In this document: one piece after another, positions 1-9,767 of the stretch
Position numbering within the stretch: the stretch's first letter is position 1
Layout: the number at the start of each line of letters is the position of its first letter
DNA from: Prochlorococcus sp. AG-315-D17
GTDB taxonomy: Bacteria > Cyanobacteriota > Cyanobacteriia > PCC-6307 > Cyanobiaceae
Reading direction: 5' to 3'
DNA length: 25,739 nt
Assembly: GCA_003283685.1 (NCBI GenBank)
Contig: QBWD01000012.1
Location: 1 to 25,739, forward strand
Notes under the pieces: generated by a model
The model's database searches: none
What the model was told of the DNA's origin: nothing
Seen by the model: only the letters and a program-made list of their open reading frames with translations
Translations under genes and position numbers: made by a program

Positions 1-846
1 TCTGGTGCTGTTGTTCCTTCAAGTAACGCTATTGGCCTTCACTTCTACCCAATCTGGGAAGCAGCAACTCTTGATGAGTGGCTCTATAACGGTGGACCTT
101 ACCAGCTTGTAATATTTCACTTCCTTATTGGTATTTGTGCATACATGGGACGTCAGTGGGAGCTTTCATACCGTTTAGGTATGCGCCCATGGATCTGTGT
201 TGCTTATTCAGCTCCTGTATCAGCAGCCTTTGCTGTTTTCCTTGTGTACCCATTCGGTCAGGGTTCATTCTCTGATGGTATGCCTCTAGGAATTTCTGGA
301 ACATTTAACTTTATGTTTGTTTTCCAGGCCGAGCACAACATCTTGATGCATCCATTCCATATGCTTGGTGTAGCAGGTATGTTCGGTGGTGCTTTGTTCT
401 CTGCAATGCACGGTTCTTTGGTTACTTCATCACTAATCCGTGAGACCACAGGACTTGATTCACAGAACTACGGCTATAAGTTTGGACAAGAAGAAGAGAC
501 CTATAACATCGTTGCAGCTCATGGTTACTTCGGTCGTTTAATCTTCCAATATGCCAGCTTCAATAATAGCCGCAGCCTTCACTTCTTCTTGGCTTCTTGG
601 CCAGTAATTTGTATTTGGCTGACTTCTATGGGCATCTGCACCATGGCATTCAACTTGAATGGTTTCAACTTTAACCAATCTGTTGTTGATACATCAGGTA
701 AGGTTGTTCCAACCTGGGGTGACGTACTTAACCGTGCAAACCTTGGAATGGAAGTAATGCATGAGCGTAATGCTCACAACTTCCCACTTGACCTAGCAGC
801 AGCTGAGTCTACTTCTGTAGCTCTACAAGCACCTGCAATTGGTTAA
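1..846 (+). CDS. psbA: Photosystem II D1 protein, 3' part (5' end outside window)
   Basis: D1 is the thylakoid reaction-centre subunit of photosystem II; with D2 it carries P680, the QB plastoquinone site and most ligands of the Mn4CaO5 cluster. The frame is open from base 1 and gives 281 residues. Aligning the YPFGQ tyrosine to YZ (Tyr161) puts the first residue at about 79 of 359. Visible key residues are Tyr161, Asp170 (FSDG), Glu189, His190 and His198 ([11 protein letters not shown]), Ser264 in the QB loop (ASFNNS), and His332, Glu333, Asp342 and Ala344 ([12 protein letters not shown]). Fifteen residues follow Ala344, the usual CtpA-processed C-terminal extension. Residue 130 is Gln (YMGRQWE), the D1:1 form rather than the Glu130 high-light form. 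Codons are richer in C-ending forms than in neighbouring genes, as expected for a very highly expressed gene. The identity is certain; the promoter and start are not in the window. Confidence 0.98.
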   Translation, partial: SGAVVPSSNAIGLHFYPIWEAATLDEWLYNGGPYQLVIFHFLIGICAYMGRQWELSYRLGMRPWICVAYSAPVSAAFAVFLVYPFGQGSFSDGMPLGISGTFNFMFVFQAEHNILMHPFHMLGVAGMFGGALFSAMHGSLVTSSLIRETTGLDSQNYGYKFGQEEETYNIVAAHGYFGRLIFQYASFNNSRSLHFFLASWPVICIWLTSMGICTMAFNLNGFNFNQSVVDTSGKVVPTWGDVLNRANLGMEVMHERNAHNFPLDLAAAESTSVALQAPAIG

Positions 847-860
847 GTCTTTAACTTGAT

Positions 861-889
861 AAAAAAACCCTCTATAAGAGGGTTTTTTT
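861..889 (+). terminator. Rho-independent terminator of psbA
   Basis: A perfect 12-base-pair inverted repeat starts 15 bases after the psbA stop: seven A plus CCCTC on the left, a five-base TATAA loop, then GAGGG plus seven T on the right. The GC core followed by a T run is the classic intrinsic terminator. Because the A run and T run are symmetric it could act in both directions. Confidence 0.93.
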
Positions 890-1070
890 ATGCTTATTTT
901 TAGTTTCTTAATGCCTATATGAAAAGGATTATTTTAGTAATAGCCTAGGCATGAGCTAATGCAGCTGAGGTTGCCTTCTTTGTCAAATTTCAAACAAGAT
1001 GTTGCAAAAGTAAAATAATCATTCGGAGCTAAATATGCTGGCAGTTCTAATGTGTAATGGGGGGATAACT

Positions 1071-1277
1071 ATGCAACGCTTTTTACTAATTGCCCTAAGC
1101 GCTAGTCTTTTATCTTCTATTCAGGTTAAGGCTGAAAGTTATTGGTTAATTCTTCAGAAAAGTAATGATGTAATAGAAAAAATAGAAATGAAAGATATGG
1201 ATCAATGTAAGGAACAAGGTGAGAAATATTCAAAGAGCTCAGGTATTCCGCGTTATTTGTGTTTGTCAGGTAAGTAA
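1071..1277 (+). CDS. Small predicted secreted peptide, 68 residues
   Basis: The function is unknown. Translation from the ATG at 1071 gives a clear signal peptide: a short basic start (MQRF), a hydrophobic core of about 15 residues, and a VKA cleavage site before ESYW. The predicted mature part is 47 residues, charged, with two cysteines (DQCKEQ and YLCLSG) that could form one disulfide after export. The frame stays open upstream to an ATG at 1035. I prefer 1071 because a G-rich stretch (GGGGGG, ribosome-binding-site-like) lies just before it and the signal peptide then begins correctly. The layout (signal peptide, ESYWLIL, charged KIEMK stretch, late Cys) resembles small secreted proteins I associate with marine picocyanobacteria. 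That resemblance is from memory, not from a search. It stands alone between the psbA terminator and a tRNA gene on the other strand. Confidence 0.72.
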   Translation: MQRFLLIALSASLLSSIQVKAESYWLILQKSNDVIEKIEMKDMDQCKEQGEKYSKSSGIPRYLCLSGK

Positions 1278-1440
1278 AATTAAAAATTTGTACACTTACG
1301 TGTCAAAGATGTATTTAGACTCTTTCTGGATTTGTAACTTGTTTTATCACAGGACATATAGAAGCCGTTGTTTTTAGAAGGACCTGAGCTAAATAAACCT
1401 CTCTTCGAATTCATTATATTTAAACCTTGAAGTGATTTAA

Positions 1441-1512
1441 TGCCGGAGAGCGGAATTGAACCGCTGACCTACTGGTTACGAATCAGTTGCTCTACCTCTG
1501 AGCTACACCGGC
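1441..1512 (-). tRNA. tRNA-Thr, anticodon CGU
   Basis: On the minus strand this folds as a 72-base cloverleaf. The D stem is GCTC/GAGC, the anticodon loop is TTCGTAA (anticodon CGU, reading ACG threonine codons), the T arm contains GGTTCAATTCC, and the discriminator base is A. The 3' CCA is not encoded. The acceptor stem pairs except for a T-T opposition at position 6-67, and the closing pair of the anticodon stem is A31-C39. The other helices are intact and the conserved D- and T-loop bases are present, so I call it functional. It is transcribed away from the DUF3493 gene. Confidence 0.93.
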
Positions 1513-1523
1513 AGTAGAATCAA

Positions 1524-1551
1524 AATATAAATATTTGATTTCCTTGAGCAA
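1524..1551 (-). promoter_or_regulatory. Candidate promoter of tRNA-Thr
   Basis: On the minus strand TTGCTC (1551-1546) is followed after 16 bases by TATATT (1529-1524), leaving 11 bases to the first base of the tRNA. Spacing and position suit a sigma-70-type promoter. It lies across the start region of the divergent DUF3493 gene. This is assigned by pattern only. Confidence 0.5.
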
Positions 1552-1807
1552 TTCTAATAAGCCAGAATCCAATTTGGATCCAAAGCTTCGCGAGAGACTT
1601 TTAAGGGAATCTAAATCTCCTTATAGAGGTTTGAGAAGAGCTCTTTGGATAGCTCTTTTCGGCTCGGCTGCTTTAGGCTTTTTCATCATGCTTAGTAATA
1701 TAGTTGGTGGAGAGGTTGTCTCAATTAATGATTTAGCTATCCAAATTTCAGCATTAATTATACTTGGTTTTTTATTATTAAAAGATAGAAGTAAAGATAA
1801 TAATTAA
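1535..1807 (+). CDS. DUF3493 family membrane protein (LPA1/Rep27-like domain)
   Basis: This 90-residue protein has a charged N-terminal part (about 1-33) ending in the family-like segment SPYRGLRRALWIALFGSAALG, then two predicted membrane helices (about 36-58 and 66-81) and a charged tail. This matches DUF3493, the domain that forms the membrane part of plant and algal LPA1/REP27, which are needed for photosystem II (D1) assembly. A similar role here, in the thylakoid, is inference. No ATG is available. TTG at 1535 is taken as the start, but TTG at 1544 is equally possible, and neither has a clear ribosome binding site. The start lies 22 bases from the divergent tRNA gene, so its promoter must overlap the tRNA gene or lie beyond it. 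The stop codon sits in the loop of a terminator hairpin. Confidence 0.85.
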   Translation: MISLSNSNKPESNLDPKLRERLLRESKSPYRGLRRALWIALFGSAALGFFIMLSNIVGGEVVSINDLAIQISALIILGFLLLKDRSKDNN

Positions 1808-1827
1808 TTAAATCATTATCTTTACTT
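1789..1827. terminator. Terminator-like hairpin between convergent genes
   Basis: AAGTAAAGATAAT (1789-1801) and ATTATCTTTACTT (1815-1827) form a perfect 13-base-pair stem around a 13-base loop that holds the stop codon of the DUF3493 gene. The stem is AT-rich and no clean T run follows on the plus strand, so termination strength is uncertain. Its position between the convergent DUF3493 gene and infB suggests two-way termination. A second, all-AT 9-base-pair inverted repeat (1845-1866) overlaps the infB stop. Confidence 0.55.
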
Positions 1828-1864
1828 GAAAGATCTATTTATAAAAATATTTTACTAAAAATAT

Positions 1865-4800
1865 TTAAGTTGTTAGCTTTCTTCTTTGCGTAACAAGTTT
1901 ATAAGCTTCTATTTGATCTCCTTCTTCCCAATTTGCAAAACGATCACAACCAATTCCACATTCAAAACCTGTAGATACATCTTTAACATCATCTTTATTT
2001 CTCTTTAGCGAATCCAGATCACCTTCGAAAACAATTTGACTTCCACGTTTTACACGGACTTTGCAATTGCGTTGTAGCTTTCCATTTGTTATATAACATC
2101 CTGCGACAGCACTTCTTCCAATTGAAAATATTGCTCGTACTTCAGCTGTACCTAGCCCTTCCTCAACCATTTCTGGTTCTAGAAGTCCCTCCATGGCTAA
2201 TTGAATATCTTCTAGAAGTTTATAAATAACCTCATATTCTCTAACATCTACTCCATTTGCATCAGCTGCTCGTTTCGCTCCAGAAGCCATTGAAGTATTG
2301 AATCCTACAATGACTGCTCCTGAGGCTGCTGCTAGGTCAACATCTGTTTCCGTGATTTCTCCCGGTGCTGACAACAATACTCTTACTTGAACTTCGTCTT
2401 TTGGTAATTGTTCTAATGATCCAAGAATGGCTTCTAGGCTTCCCTGGACATCAGCTTTAAGAATAATATTCAATTCTTTTAATTCTCCTTCACTTGCTTG
2501 ACCTGACATTGCAGAAAGAGAAACTCGTCTTGATGCCATTTGTTGGGCAAGTCTTGCAGCACGGGCATCAGTCGCTCTTTCCCCCACAACGGATCTTGCT
2601 GACTTTTCATCTGGATATACCTCAAATTCATCTCCAGCAGTGGGAACCTCACTAAAACCGAGCGCTTCTACAGGGCAAGATGGTCCTGCCGCTTTAAGTC
2701 TGGATCCATTTTCATCAACCATTGCGCGAACTTTTCCAAGTACTGGTCCAGCTGCGACTACATCTCCTGACTTGAGAGTTCCATTTTGTACTAATAAAGT
2801 CGCGACGGGTCCTTTTGCTTTATCAAGATGAGCTTCAATGACAGTCCCTTTGGCTAATCTCTTTGGGTTTGCTTGAAGATCCTCTACTTCTGTTACCAGC
2901 AATATCATTTCTAGAAGTTTATCTATATTTTCTCCTTTTATTGCACTCACTGGGACCATAACCACGTCTCCTCCCCATTCTTCGGATAATAAATTTTGCT
3001 CTGACAACTCTTTTTTAACCCGATCGGAAGATGAACCTTCTTTATCAATTTTGTTAATAGCTACGACTATTGGAACTTTTGCTGCTCGAGCATGACTTAT
3101 TGCTTCAAGGGTTTGAGGTCTAACACCATCATCAGCTGCCACAACTAAAATTGCTACATCTGTGACTCTAGTTCCCCTAGCTCTCATAGCTGTGAAGGCT
3201 TCATGACCAGGGGTATCTAAAAAAGTGAGTGTTCTGGTTGAACCATCATGTTCAGTCTCTACTTGATAGGCACCTATGTGTTGAGTTATTCCGCCAGCTT
3301 CACTTGCGGCAACTCTAGCTTTTCTAATTGCATCAAGTAAACTTGTTTTCCCGTGATCTACGTGGCCCATAACTGTTACGACAGGAGGCCTTTTGATTAA
3401 GTGCTTTAAATCTGCCTCTTCAATCATGTCAACAGTTTTTGTAGCTGCTTCTTCAATATCATCTTGAAGAACAGGAACACCAAATTCTTCTGCAACTGTC
3501 TCTATTGTTGCTAGGTCTAAGGATTGGGTGACAGTTGCAGTAATTCCTTTGAAAAATAATGATTTGATAATTTCAGAACTTTCGACACTGAGCATGTCAG
3601 CTAGTTCTTGAACTGTCAGATTGTCTTCTGGAACAATTATCATTTCGGGTCTCACAAGCTTTGCTTCTCTTGCAGCCCTTAATTCCATAGCACGTCTTCT
3701 TTGTCTTTGACGTGTGGTTTCTTTCTTGCGTTTTCTAATTGCTGCTAGTGGTTTAGCTGTATTTTTCTTACTTGCTTTGGGTTTAGATGGTCTAGCTAAA
3801 CTTGCGGAAAGAACAACTGCCTGTTGCTCTCCGGCAAATCCGCTTGTTTCAGTGGTTAGGGCATCATCATTCTCTCCAATTATATGAACTTTTTGACGTT
3901 GCTTTTGAGGGGATTTATTTCTTAGGGCATCAAGTTTTGCGCTGTCATCCCAGTCAGGTCTTCCTGTTCTTCTAGGAGCTGGAGACCCACCAGGCCTATG
4001 AGCAGGCCTTTTGGGAGCTGCTGCTGGGGTTGGCCTATTTACTGGTGGCTTGGCACCATCTGAGCCTTCTCTTCTTGGCTTCGGACTCGTTGTGCTGTCA
4101 ATCTTTCTTGGCGGTGGCGTTCCAGGTCGACTATTTGGCTTTTGCAGTTGCATTAATTCACTTGGTGCAACTGGCTTCCGCATTCCAGCAGGAATCCCTG
4201 GTCGATTCGTAGGACGATTAGGATTAGGAGCTCCAGAAGATCTCACAGGGGCACCAGGTCTATTTTGTCCACTTGGACGATTAAAAGAACCAGGTCGATT
4301 AGGGGAACCAGTTCGATTCTGACCAACGTTCGGACGACTAGGAACTCCGCTACGGTTATTAGAACCTTGTCGATTATTAGAACCTTGTCGATTATTGCCC
4401 CCATTACGATTATTGGGACCAGGTCGATTTGGAGTCCCAGGTCGATTAGGGGCTCCAGGCCTTGATGGTTTATTGCTAATGTCTTTCACTGGAACCTTGT
4501 TGATAGGTTTCTCTCTTCTTATGGGTGCTCCTACCAACTCAAGAGAATTGCCCTTTGAAGGTGGTTGACCTGTTCTGCTGGGAGGGGTCTGTCTGTTTTG
4601 ATTATTGGTTCTTTGAAGATTCCCAGGTCCTGATTTCTGCAGCGGTACTCTACGCTGATTAGTTAAGGGTTTAGTTCTTTGATTAATGTTTGAAGGTGGC
4701 TGGCTCTCTTGACGATTTATTTGAGGTCTGCTTGGAGGTGCTAATGGTCTCTTTGGCTCAGGCTTACTTGTTAATTGAGTTTTTGATAATGCTGTTTTAG

Positions 4801-5401
4801 GTTCTTTAGAGTTTGTTGGGAGAGGTTTTGAATGGGTTTCTTTTTTCTGATTGTTAATCTTTTGAGGAATAACAATTTTATTTGGCTGTTTGGGAACTGA
4901 AGGTATTATTTCTTGTCTTGGTTTAGGAGGCGATGGTTTATTTGGTTGAGAAGGGGCATTGATTACTTTCTCAGAGGTTTTATTTGTTGATTGCTGAAGT
5001 TTGTTGGAAGAGGATATTTCTTTTGAGGTAATTAAAGTTTGTTTGGGCTTGGAAGGGACCTTAAGATTTTGATTTAACGAAGGCAATTTAGAAGGTGGAT
5101 TTTGGCTTTTCTCTACTTTTGGAGGTTTTTTTGTATCGCTAACATTTTTTTGAAGTTTTATTGAGCTTTTTTTAACTGAAAGGATTTCTTTACCTTTCTT
5201 TTGACTAGGCTTTTGCTCTTGTGTGGTAGAAGATCCCTCCTTAAGAAAATTCTTAATTTGATTCGCTTCAAGATTGCTTATTGAACTGCTATGGCTCTTT
5301 GCTGCAATGGCAAGTTTTCGAGCTGCATTAAGCACATCTTTGTTGTCAAGGTTTAAGTCCTTTGACAACTCGTAAATCCTGATTTTTCCGCTGCTGGTCA
5401 T
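1865..5401 (-). CDS. infB: Translation initiation factor IF-2
   Basis: IF-2 is the GTPase that brings initiator tRNA to the 30S subunit and promotes 50S joining. The 1178-residue product begins with an IF2_N domain (about 1-50, [19 protein letters not shown]). A long disordered linker rich in Lys, Pro, Ser, Asn, Arg and Gly runs to about 570. A second IF2_N-like domain lies at about 585-640. The G domain has GHVDHGKT (679-686), DTPGH (729-733) and NKID (783-786), and the C-terminal beta-barrel and tRNA-binding domains follow. The core is complete. The protein is longer than the roughly 890 residues of E. coli IF-2 because of the linker, where NRPG/NNRQGS-type repeats fill about 307-402. The start is ATG. 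It lies 56 bases after ylxR and is the last gene of the rimP-nusA-ylxR-infB cluster. Confidence 0.98.
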   Translation of the reverse strand: MTSSGKIRIYELSKDLNLDNKDVLNAARKLAIAAKSHSSSISNLEANQIKNFLKEGSSTTQEQKPSQKKGKEILSVKKSSIKLQKNVSDTKKPPKVEKSQNPPSKLPSLNQNLKVPSKPKQTLITSKEISSSNKLQQSTNKTSEKVINAPSQPNKPSPPKPRQEIIPSVPKQPNKIVIPQKINNQKKETHSKPLPTNSKEPKTALSKTQLTSKPEPKRPLAPPSRPQINRQESQPPSNINQRTKPLTNQRRVPLQKSGPGNLQRTNNQNRQTPPSRTGQPPSKGNSLELVGAPIRREKPINKVPVKDISNKPSRPGAPNRPGTPNRPGPNNRNGGNNRQGSNNRQGSNNRSGVPSRPNVGQNRTGSPNRPGSFNRPSGQNRPGAPVRSSGAPNPNRPTNRPGIPAGMRKPVAPSELMQLQKPNSRPGTPPPRKIDSTTSPKPRREGSDGAKPPVNRPTPAAAPKRPAHRPGGSPAPRRTGRPDWDDSAKLDALRNKSPQKQRQKVHIIGENDDALTTETSGFAGEQQAVVLSASLARPSKPKASKKNTAKPLAAIRKRKKETTRQRQRRRAMELRAAREAKLVRPEMIIVPEDNLTVQELADMLSVESSEIIKSLFFKGITATVTQSLDLATIETVAEEFGVPVLQDDIEEAATKTVDMIEEADLKHLIKRPPVVTVMGHVDHGKTSLLDAIRKARVAASEAGGITQHIGAYQVETEHDGSTRTLTFLDTPGHEAFTAMRARGTRVTDVAILVVAADDGVRPQTLEAISHARAAKVPIVVAINKIDKEGSSSDRVKKELSEQNLLSEEWGGDVVMVPVSAIKGENIDKLLEMILLVTEVEDLQANPKRLAKGTVIEAHLDKAKGPVATLLVQNGTLKSGDVVAAGPVLGKVRAMVDENGSRLKAAGPSCPVEALGFSEVPTAGDEFEVYPDEKSARSVVGERATDARAARLAQQMASRRVSLSAMSGQASEGELKELNIILKADVQGSLEAILGSLEQLPKDEVQVRVLLSAPGEITETDVDLAAASGAVIVGFNTSMASGAKRAADANGVDVREYEVIYKLLEDIQLAMEGLLEPEMVEEGLGTAEVRAIFSIGRSAVAGCYITNGKLQRNCKVRVKRGSQIVFEGDLDSLKRNKDDVKDVSTGFECGIGCDRFANWEEGDQIEAYKLVTQRRKLTT
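4190..4480 (-). repeat. Degenerate tandem repeats inside infB
   Basis: On the plus strand, CCAGGTCGATT-like units recur with small changes (near 4195, 4257, 4291, 4363, 4376, 4420 and 4437). On the coding strand they encode Asn-Arg-Pro-Gly and Asn-Asn-Arg-Gln-Gly-Ser units in the disordered linker of IF-2. The spacing is a multiple of three, so the frame is kept. Such tracts can expand or contract between strains. Confidence 0.8.
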
Positions 5402-5457
5402 TAATGTTTCGCTTGCTTCAAGGATTGGTTAGTGAACTAATTGATTCATATCATTCA

Positions 5458-5733
5458 TCATGCCTCAGTATCTGAATCAATGCAGGTATTAAGTCTCTTT
5501 TGGAGCAGATTGATAACACTGGATTGAATTTCACATTTCAAGGCTTTTTGCAGTCTTTTTCTTTTCCAAGCTTCTTCAAGGCATTTCTCATTTGGACAAA
5601 GATAGGCAGATCTTCCCATCCCTCCATCGAGAACCACTCCATTCTGGAAATCCCTGGTAACTCTTAAAAGTTGCTGGCGATCCAGTACTTTTCTACAGGT
5701 TACACAGCGACGCAGAACGGGACGTTGACTCAC
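5458..5733 (-). CDS. ylxR: YlxR family RNA-binding protein
   Basis: This 91-residue YlxR/DUF448 protein is a small, basic, probably RNA-binding protein of the nusA-infB operon. Members have been linked to RNase P and gene regulation in some bacteria; the role in cyanobacteria is not settled. Visible marks are RRCVTCRK (Cys10, Cys13), the family signature GRSAYLC (40-46), and a second cysteine pair (Cys46, Cys51) followed by the basic WKRKRLQKAL helix. The start is GTG at 5733-5731. It overlaps the nusA stop as GTGA, so translation is probably coupled to nusA. Confidence 0.94.
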   Translation of the reverse strand: MSQRPVLRRCVTCRKVLDRQQLLRVTRDFQNGVVLDGGMGRSAYLCPNEKCLEEAWKRKRLQKALKCEIQSSVINLLQKRLNTCIDSDTEA

Positions 5734-7163
5734 CGGGCTCCTTCCTCTTCTTTTACGTCTTCATTTTGATTGATTTCGGTTTGATCATCTATTATTTCTG
5801 TTTCATTTAAACTTAATTCTTTTCCGTTGGGATTGAGTTCTGTTAATTGATCTTCTGGAAAGTCTTCTTCATCTTCAGGGAGAGGATAAAGCTCTCTTAA
5901 CCTTGCATCTTCTTGAGCTCTTGCGGTTTGTTCAGCTTCAAGTCTTTGTTCTGCTTCTCTTTGCAGAGATTCTTCTTCTTCTCTTTGGGCAATTAATTCT
6001 GCCACTTCAGAATCTTCAGAAGCTTGATCGTATTCTTGAGAATTCTTTATATCTATTTTCCATCCTGTAAGTCTTGCCGCAAGTCTTACATTCTGACCTT
6101 CTCTTCCAATAGCAAGACTTAGTTGGTCGGGAGGTACTAAAACATGTGCATGCTGACCTTCAGGGTCTACAAGCCTCACCACCTCAACTCTTGCAGGGCT
6201 TAAGGAATTGCATATGTATTGAACGGGATCAGAAGACCAGCGAATGACATCGATTTTTTCTCCGCGAAGTTCATTTACTACTTGTTGAATTCGAGCACCT
6301 CTAGCTCCTATGCAAGCGCCTACTGGATCTACCTCTCTTTCAATACTGTCAACAGCAACTTTTGTTCTAGGTCCCACTGCTTTTGAGGGAGGGTTTGCTT
6401 CTCGTGATACGGCAACAATTCTTACTGATCCTTCTTGGATTTCAGGTACTTCATTCTCAAACAAATATACAACCAGACCAGCGTTGGATCTGCTTACAAA
6501 AAGTTGAGGACCTCGTCTAGGGACCTCACTAACTTCTTTGAGAAACACTTTAAAAGTTGCATTGGCTCTATAATTGTCATTTGGTAGTTGGTCTCTTCTT
6601 GGAAGTTCTGCTTCAACTTCTGGTCTGCCAAGACCTGAACTGACAGCCATAATTATGGATTGACGTTCAAACCGGATAACTCTTGCTGTTAAGACTGGAT
6701 CTTCTAAATCGGCAAATTCTTCTTGAATCATTCTTCTTTGCTGGTCACGCAATTTTTGAGCTAAAACTTGCTTAGTGGTCGCAGCAGCCATTCTTCCAAA
6801 TTCTTCTTTCTCTGGAGTTACATCAAGAACAACTGTGTCTCCAACTTGAGCATCATCAGCGACTTGCATCACTTCTGCTATGGCTATTTGATGATCATCG
6901 CTTTCAACCTCTTCTACAATGATTTTGCTTGCTAAAACCCTGTAGCCTTCTTCCTCGAGATCTAAACCTACGTCAAAATTACTAAAATAGTCTTCCTCAA
7001 ATGGATCTTCACTAATACCTAAATAAAGAGTTCTTCTATATCTTTCATAGCCTTTAAGTAGAGCTTCTCTTAGAGCAGCTTCGACAACTTGTGAGGGAAG
7101 TTTTTTTTCCTCACTGATGTCTTCAATTAAGTTATTTAAGCCTGGGAGTAGAACAAGAGCCAT
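5730..7163 (-). CDS. nusA: Transcription termination/antitermination factor NusA
   Basis: NusA binds RNA polymerase and nascent RNA and modulates pausing, termination and antitermination. The 477-residue product has the N-terminal polymerase-binding domain (about 1-125), S1 (about 155-222), KH1 with GARG (286-289) and KH2 with GREG (353-356). A Glu/Asp-rich tail follows from about 381 (QREEEESLQREAEQRLEAEQ), probably helical. The two 50-residue C-terminal repeats of E. coli NusA are absent, which is usual outside proteobacteria; the acidic tail takes their place. The start is ATG. It is the second gene of the operon, 56 bases after rimP, and overlaps ylxR by four bases. Confidence 0.98.
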   Translation of the reverse strand: MALVLLPGLNNLIEDISEEKKLPSQVVEAALREALLKGYERYRRTLYLGISEDPFEEDYFSNFDVGLDLEEEGYRVLASKIIVEEVESDDHQIAIAEVMQVADDAQVGDTVVLDVTPEKEEFGRMAAATTKQVLAQKLRDQQRRMIQEEFADLEDPVLTARVIRFERQSIIMAVSSGLGRPEVEAELPRRDQLPNDNYRANATFKVFLKEVSEVPRRGPQLFVSRSNAGLVVYLFENEVPEIQEGSVRIVAVSREANPPSKAVGPRTKVAVDSIEREVDPVGACIGARGARIQQVVNELRGEKIDVIRWSSDPVQYICNSLSPARVEVVRLVDPEGQHAHVLVPPDQLSLAIGREGQNVRLAARLTGWKIDIKNSQEYDQASEDSEVAELIAQREEEESLQREAEQRLEAEQTARAQEDARLRELYPLPEDEEDFPEDQLTELNPNGKELSLNETEIIDDQTEINQNEDVKEEEGAR

Positions 7164-7219
7164 CGAGGATGGGATATATAGAGGAGAATGATTGGTTTAG
7201 ATATTGATATATCTAGAAG

Positions 7220-7690
7220 TTAACCAGAAGATGTGGTGAGGCGAACTCTTAGGACATCTTTTATGGGGATTCGATTAATCCTTCCTTTTTGGTTTATTTG
7301 TAGATCATCTTCGGATTTGGAAAGAAGTAAACCTTTTTTCTGTTGTTCAACTTTTTTTAAATCCTGATAAGTCACTTCAACTGGAAAGCCTTTGAAAGTT
7401 TGGAAATCTCTATCCTCAGTTAAAAATTCACCTATCCCTTCGCTGCTTATTTCTAAAGTAAAGGGTTGATTGATAGTAGATGAGTTTTGAATGGCTTCAT
7501 CAATAGGTTGGCTTAGAAATGCGCAATCATCAATAGTTACTTCCTTTTGAGGATCTCTATGTCGGACATTAACTTGAATTGATAATGGTATTGAATGATT
7601 GAGCATTTCTATATAAACCACCTCAAAGCCATTAACAGCGGCAGCATTTGATGCAATTTCTTTTAGTTCTGAAGCGGTTGGATTAGACAA
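7220..7690 (-). CDS. rimP: Ribosome maturation factor RimP
   Basis: RimP assists late assembly of the 30S subunit. The 156-residue protein matches the family: an N-terminal alpha/beta domain (NAAAVNGFEVVYIEML, then IQVNVRH and TIDDCAFLSQPIDEAI), the conserved LEISSEGIGEFLTEDRDF stretch, and a C-terminal SH3-like barrel (FKGFPVEVTYQ to IPIKDVLRVRL). Family members usually read LEVSSPG at the point where this one has LEISSEG. The start is TTG at 7690-7688, the first possible start after an in-frame TGA four codons upstream. It is the first gene of the minus-strand cluster with nusA, ylxR and infB. Its upstream region holds two possible hairpins and is shared with the divergent protease gene. 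Confidence 0.95.
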   Translation of the reverse strand: MSNPTASELKEIASNAAAVNGFEVVYIEMLNHSIPLSIQVNVRHRDPQKEVTIDDCAFLSQPIDEAIQNSSTINQPFTLEISSEGIGEFLTEDRDFQTFKGFPVEVTYQDLKKVEQQKKGLLLSKSEDDLQINQKGRINRIPIKDVLRVRLTTSSG

Positions 7691-9018
<1,328 letters not shown>

Positions 9019-9056
9019 AAACCTTGCTACTGTCACTCAAAGTAATTTTTTTGAAA

Positions 9057-9767
9057 GTGGATCTACAAACTCAGATGAAAAAAGCAGTTGCTTTGGCTGC
9101 TGTTGATCAGATAGATAATGGGATGATTCTTGGACTCGGTTCGGGTTCAACGGCGGCTTTAATGATTGAAGCTTTAGGTCAAAAAATTAAGACTGGAGAA
9201 ATTAAGGATGTTGTGGGTATTCCTACATCTTTTCAAGGTGAAGTTTTGGCTGGTGACTTAGGAATTCCTCTGACTTCGCTTTCTGCTGTTTCAAAGATTG
9301 ATTTAGCAATTGATGGTGCAGATGAGGTGGATCCAAATTTTCAACTTATTAAGGGTGGAGGCGCTTGTCATGTCCAGGAAAAGCTTGTTGCTGCTATTTC
9401 TGAAAAGTTTTTAGTAGTGGTTGATTCATCTAAACTCGTTAAAAAGTTGAATCTAGAGTTTAAATTGCCTGTAGAGGTCCTCCCTGCGGCTTGGAAACAA
9501 GTTCGTAAATCCTTAGAAGATATTGGTGGAATTGGTGAGTTAAGGATGGCACAAAAAAAAGCTGGACCAGTAGTTACGGATCAAGGGAATTTGATACTTG
9601 ATTTGATTTTCAAGAATGGAATTGATCAACCTAAAGACCTAGAAAGTCAAATTAATAATATCCCAGGTGTACTGGAAAATGGTCTTTTTGTGAATCTTAC
9701 TGATGAAGTTTTAGTTGGAGAGGTTAAGGGGGAAATAGTAAGTGTTAACACTCTTGCAAGGGTTTAG
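9057..9767 (+). CDS. rpiA: Ribose-5-phosphate isomerase A
   Basis: RpiA interconverts ribose-5-phosphate and ribulose-5-phosphate in the Calvin cycle and pentose phosphate pathway, in the cytosol. From GTG at 9057 it has 236 residues. The phosphate-binding LGSGSTA (27-33), DGADE (86-90) and [11 protein letters not shown] (99-109) are present; Asp86, Asp89, Lys99 and Glu108 match the E. coli catalytic residues Asp81, Asp84, Lys94 and Glu103. The frame is open further upstream, overlapping the protease stop, but those residues are hydrophobic and unlike the family. The segment [11 protein letters not shown] is the expected N-terminus; ATG at 9075 is an alternative. The last 23 bases overlap the convergent hisD gene. 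Confidence 0.95.
   Translation: MDLQTQMKKAVALAAVDQIDNGMILGLGSGSTAALMIEALGQKIKTGEIKDVVGIPTSFQGEVLAGDLGIPLTSLSAVSKIDLAIDGADEVDPNFQLIKGGGACHVQEKLVAAISEKFLVVVDSSKLVKKLNLEFKLPVEVLPAAWKQVRKSLEDIGGIGELRMAQKKAGPVVTDQGNLILDLIFKNGIDQPKDLESQINNIPGVLENGLFVNLTDEVLVGEVKGEIVSVNTLARV

Noticed and set aside
4011..4465. Open frames on the plus strand opposite the infB linker, up to 103 codons
   Set aside because: They arise from the low-complexity repeats of the IF-2 linker read in antisense; compositions are Gly/Leu/Ile-Arg-Ser-rich with no start signal or recognisable domain.
4190..4480. Regular short repeats as a CRISPR array
   Set aside because: Units are imperfect, in frame with infB, have no unique spacers of constant length, and there are no cas genes.
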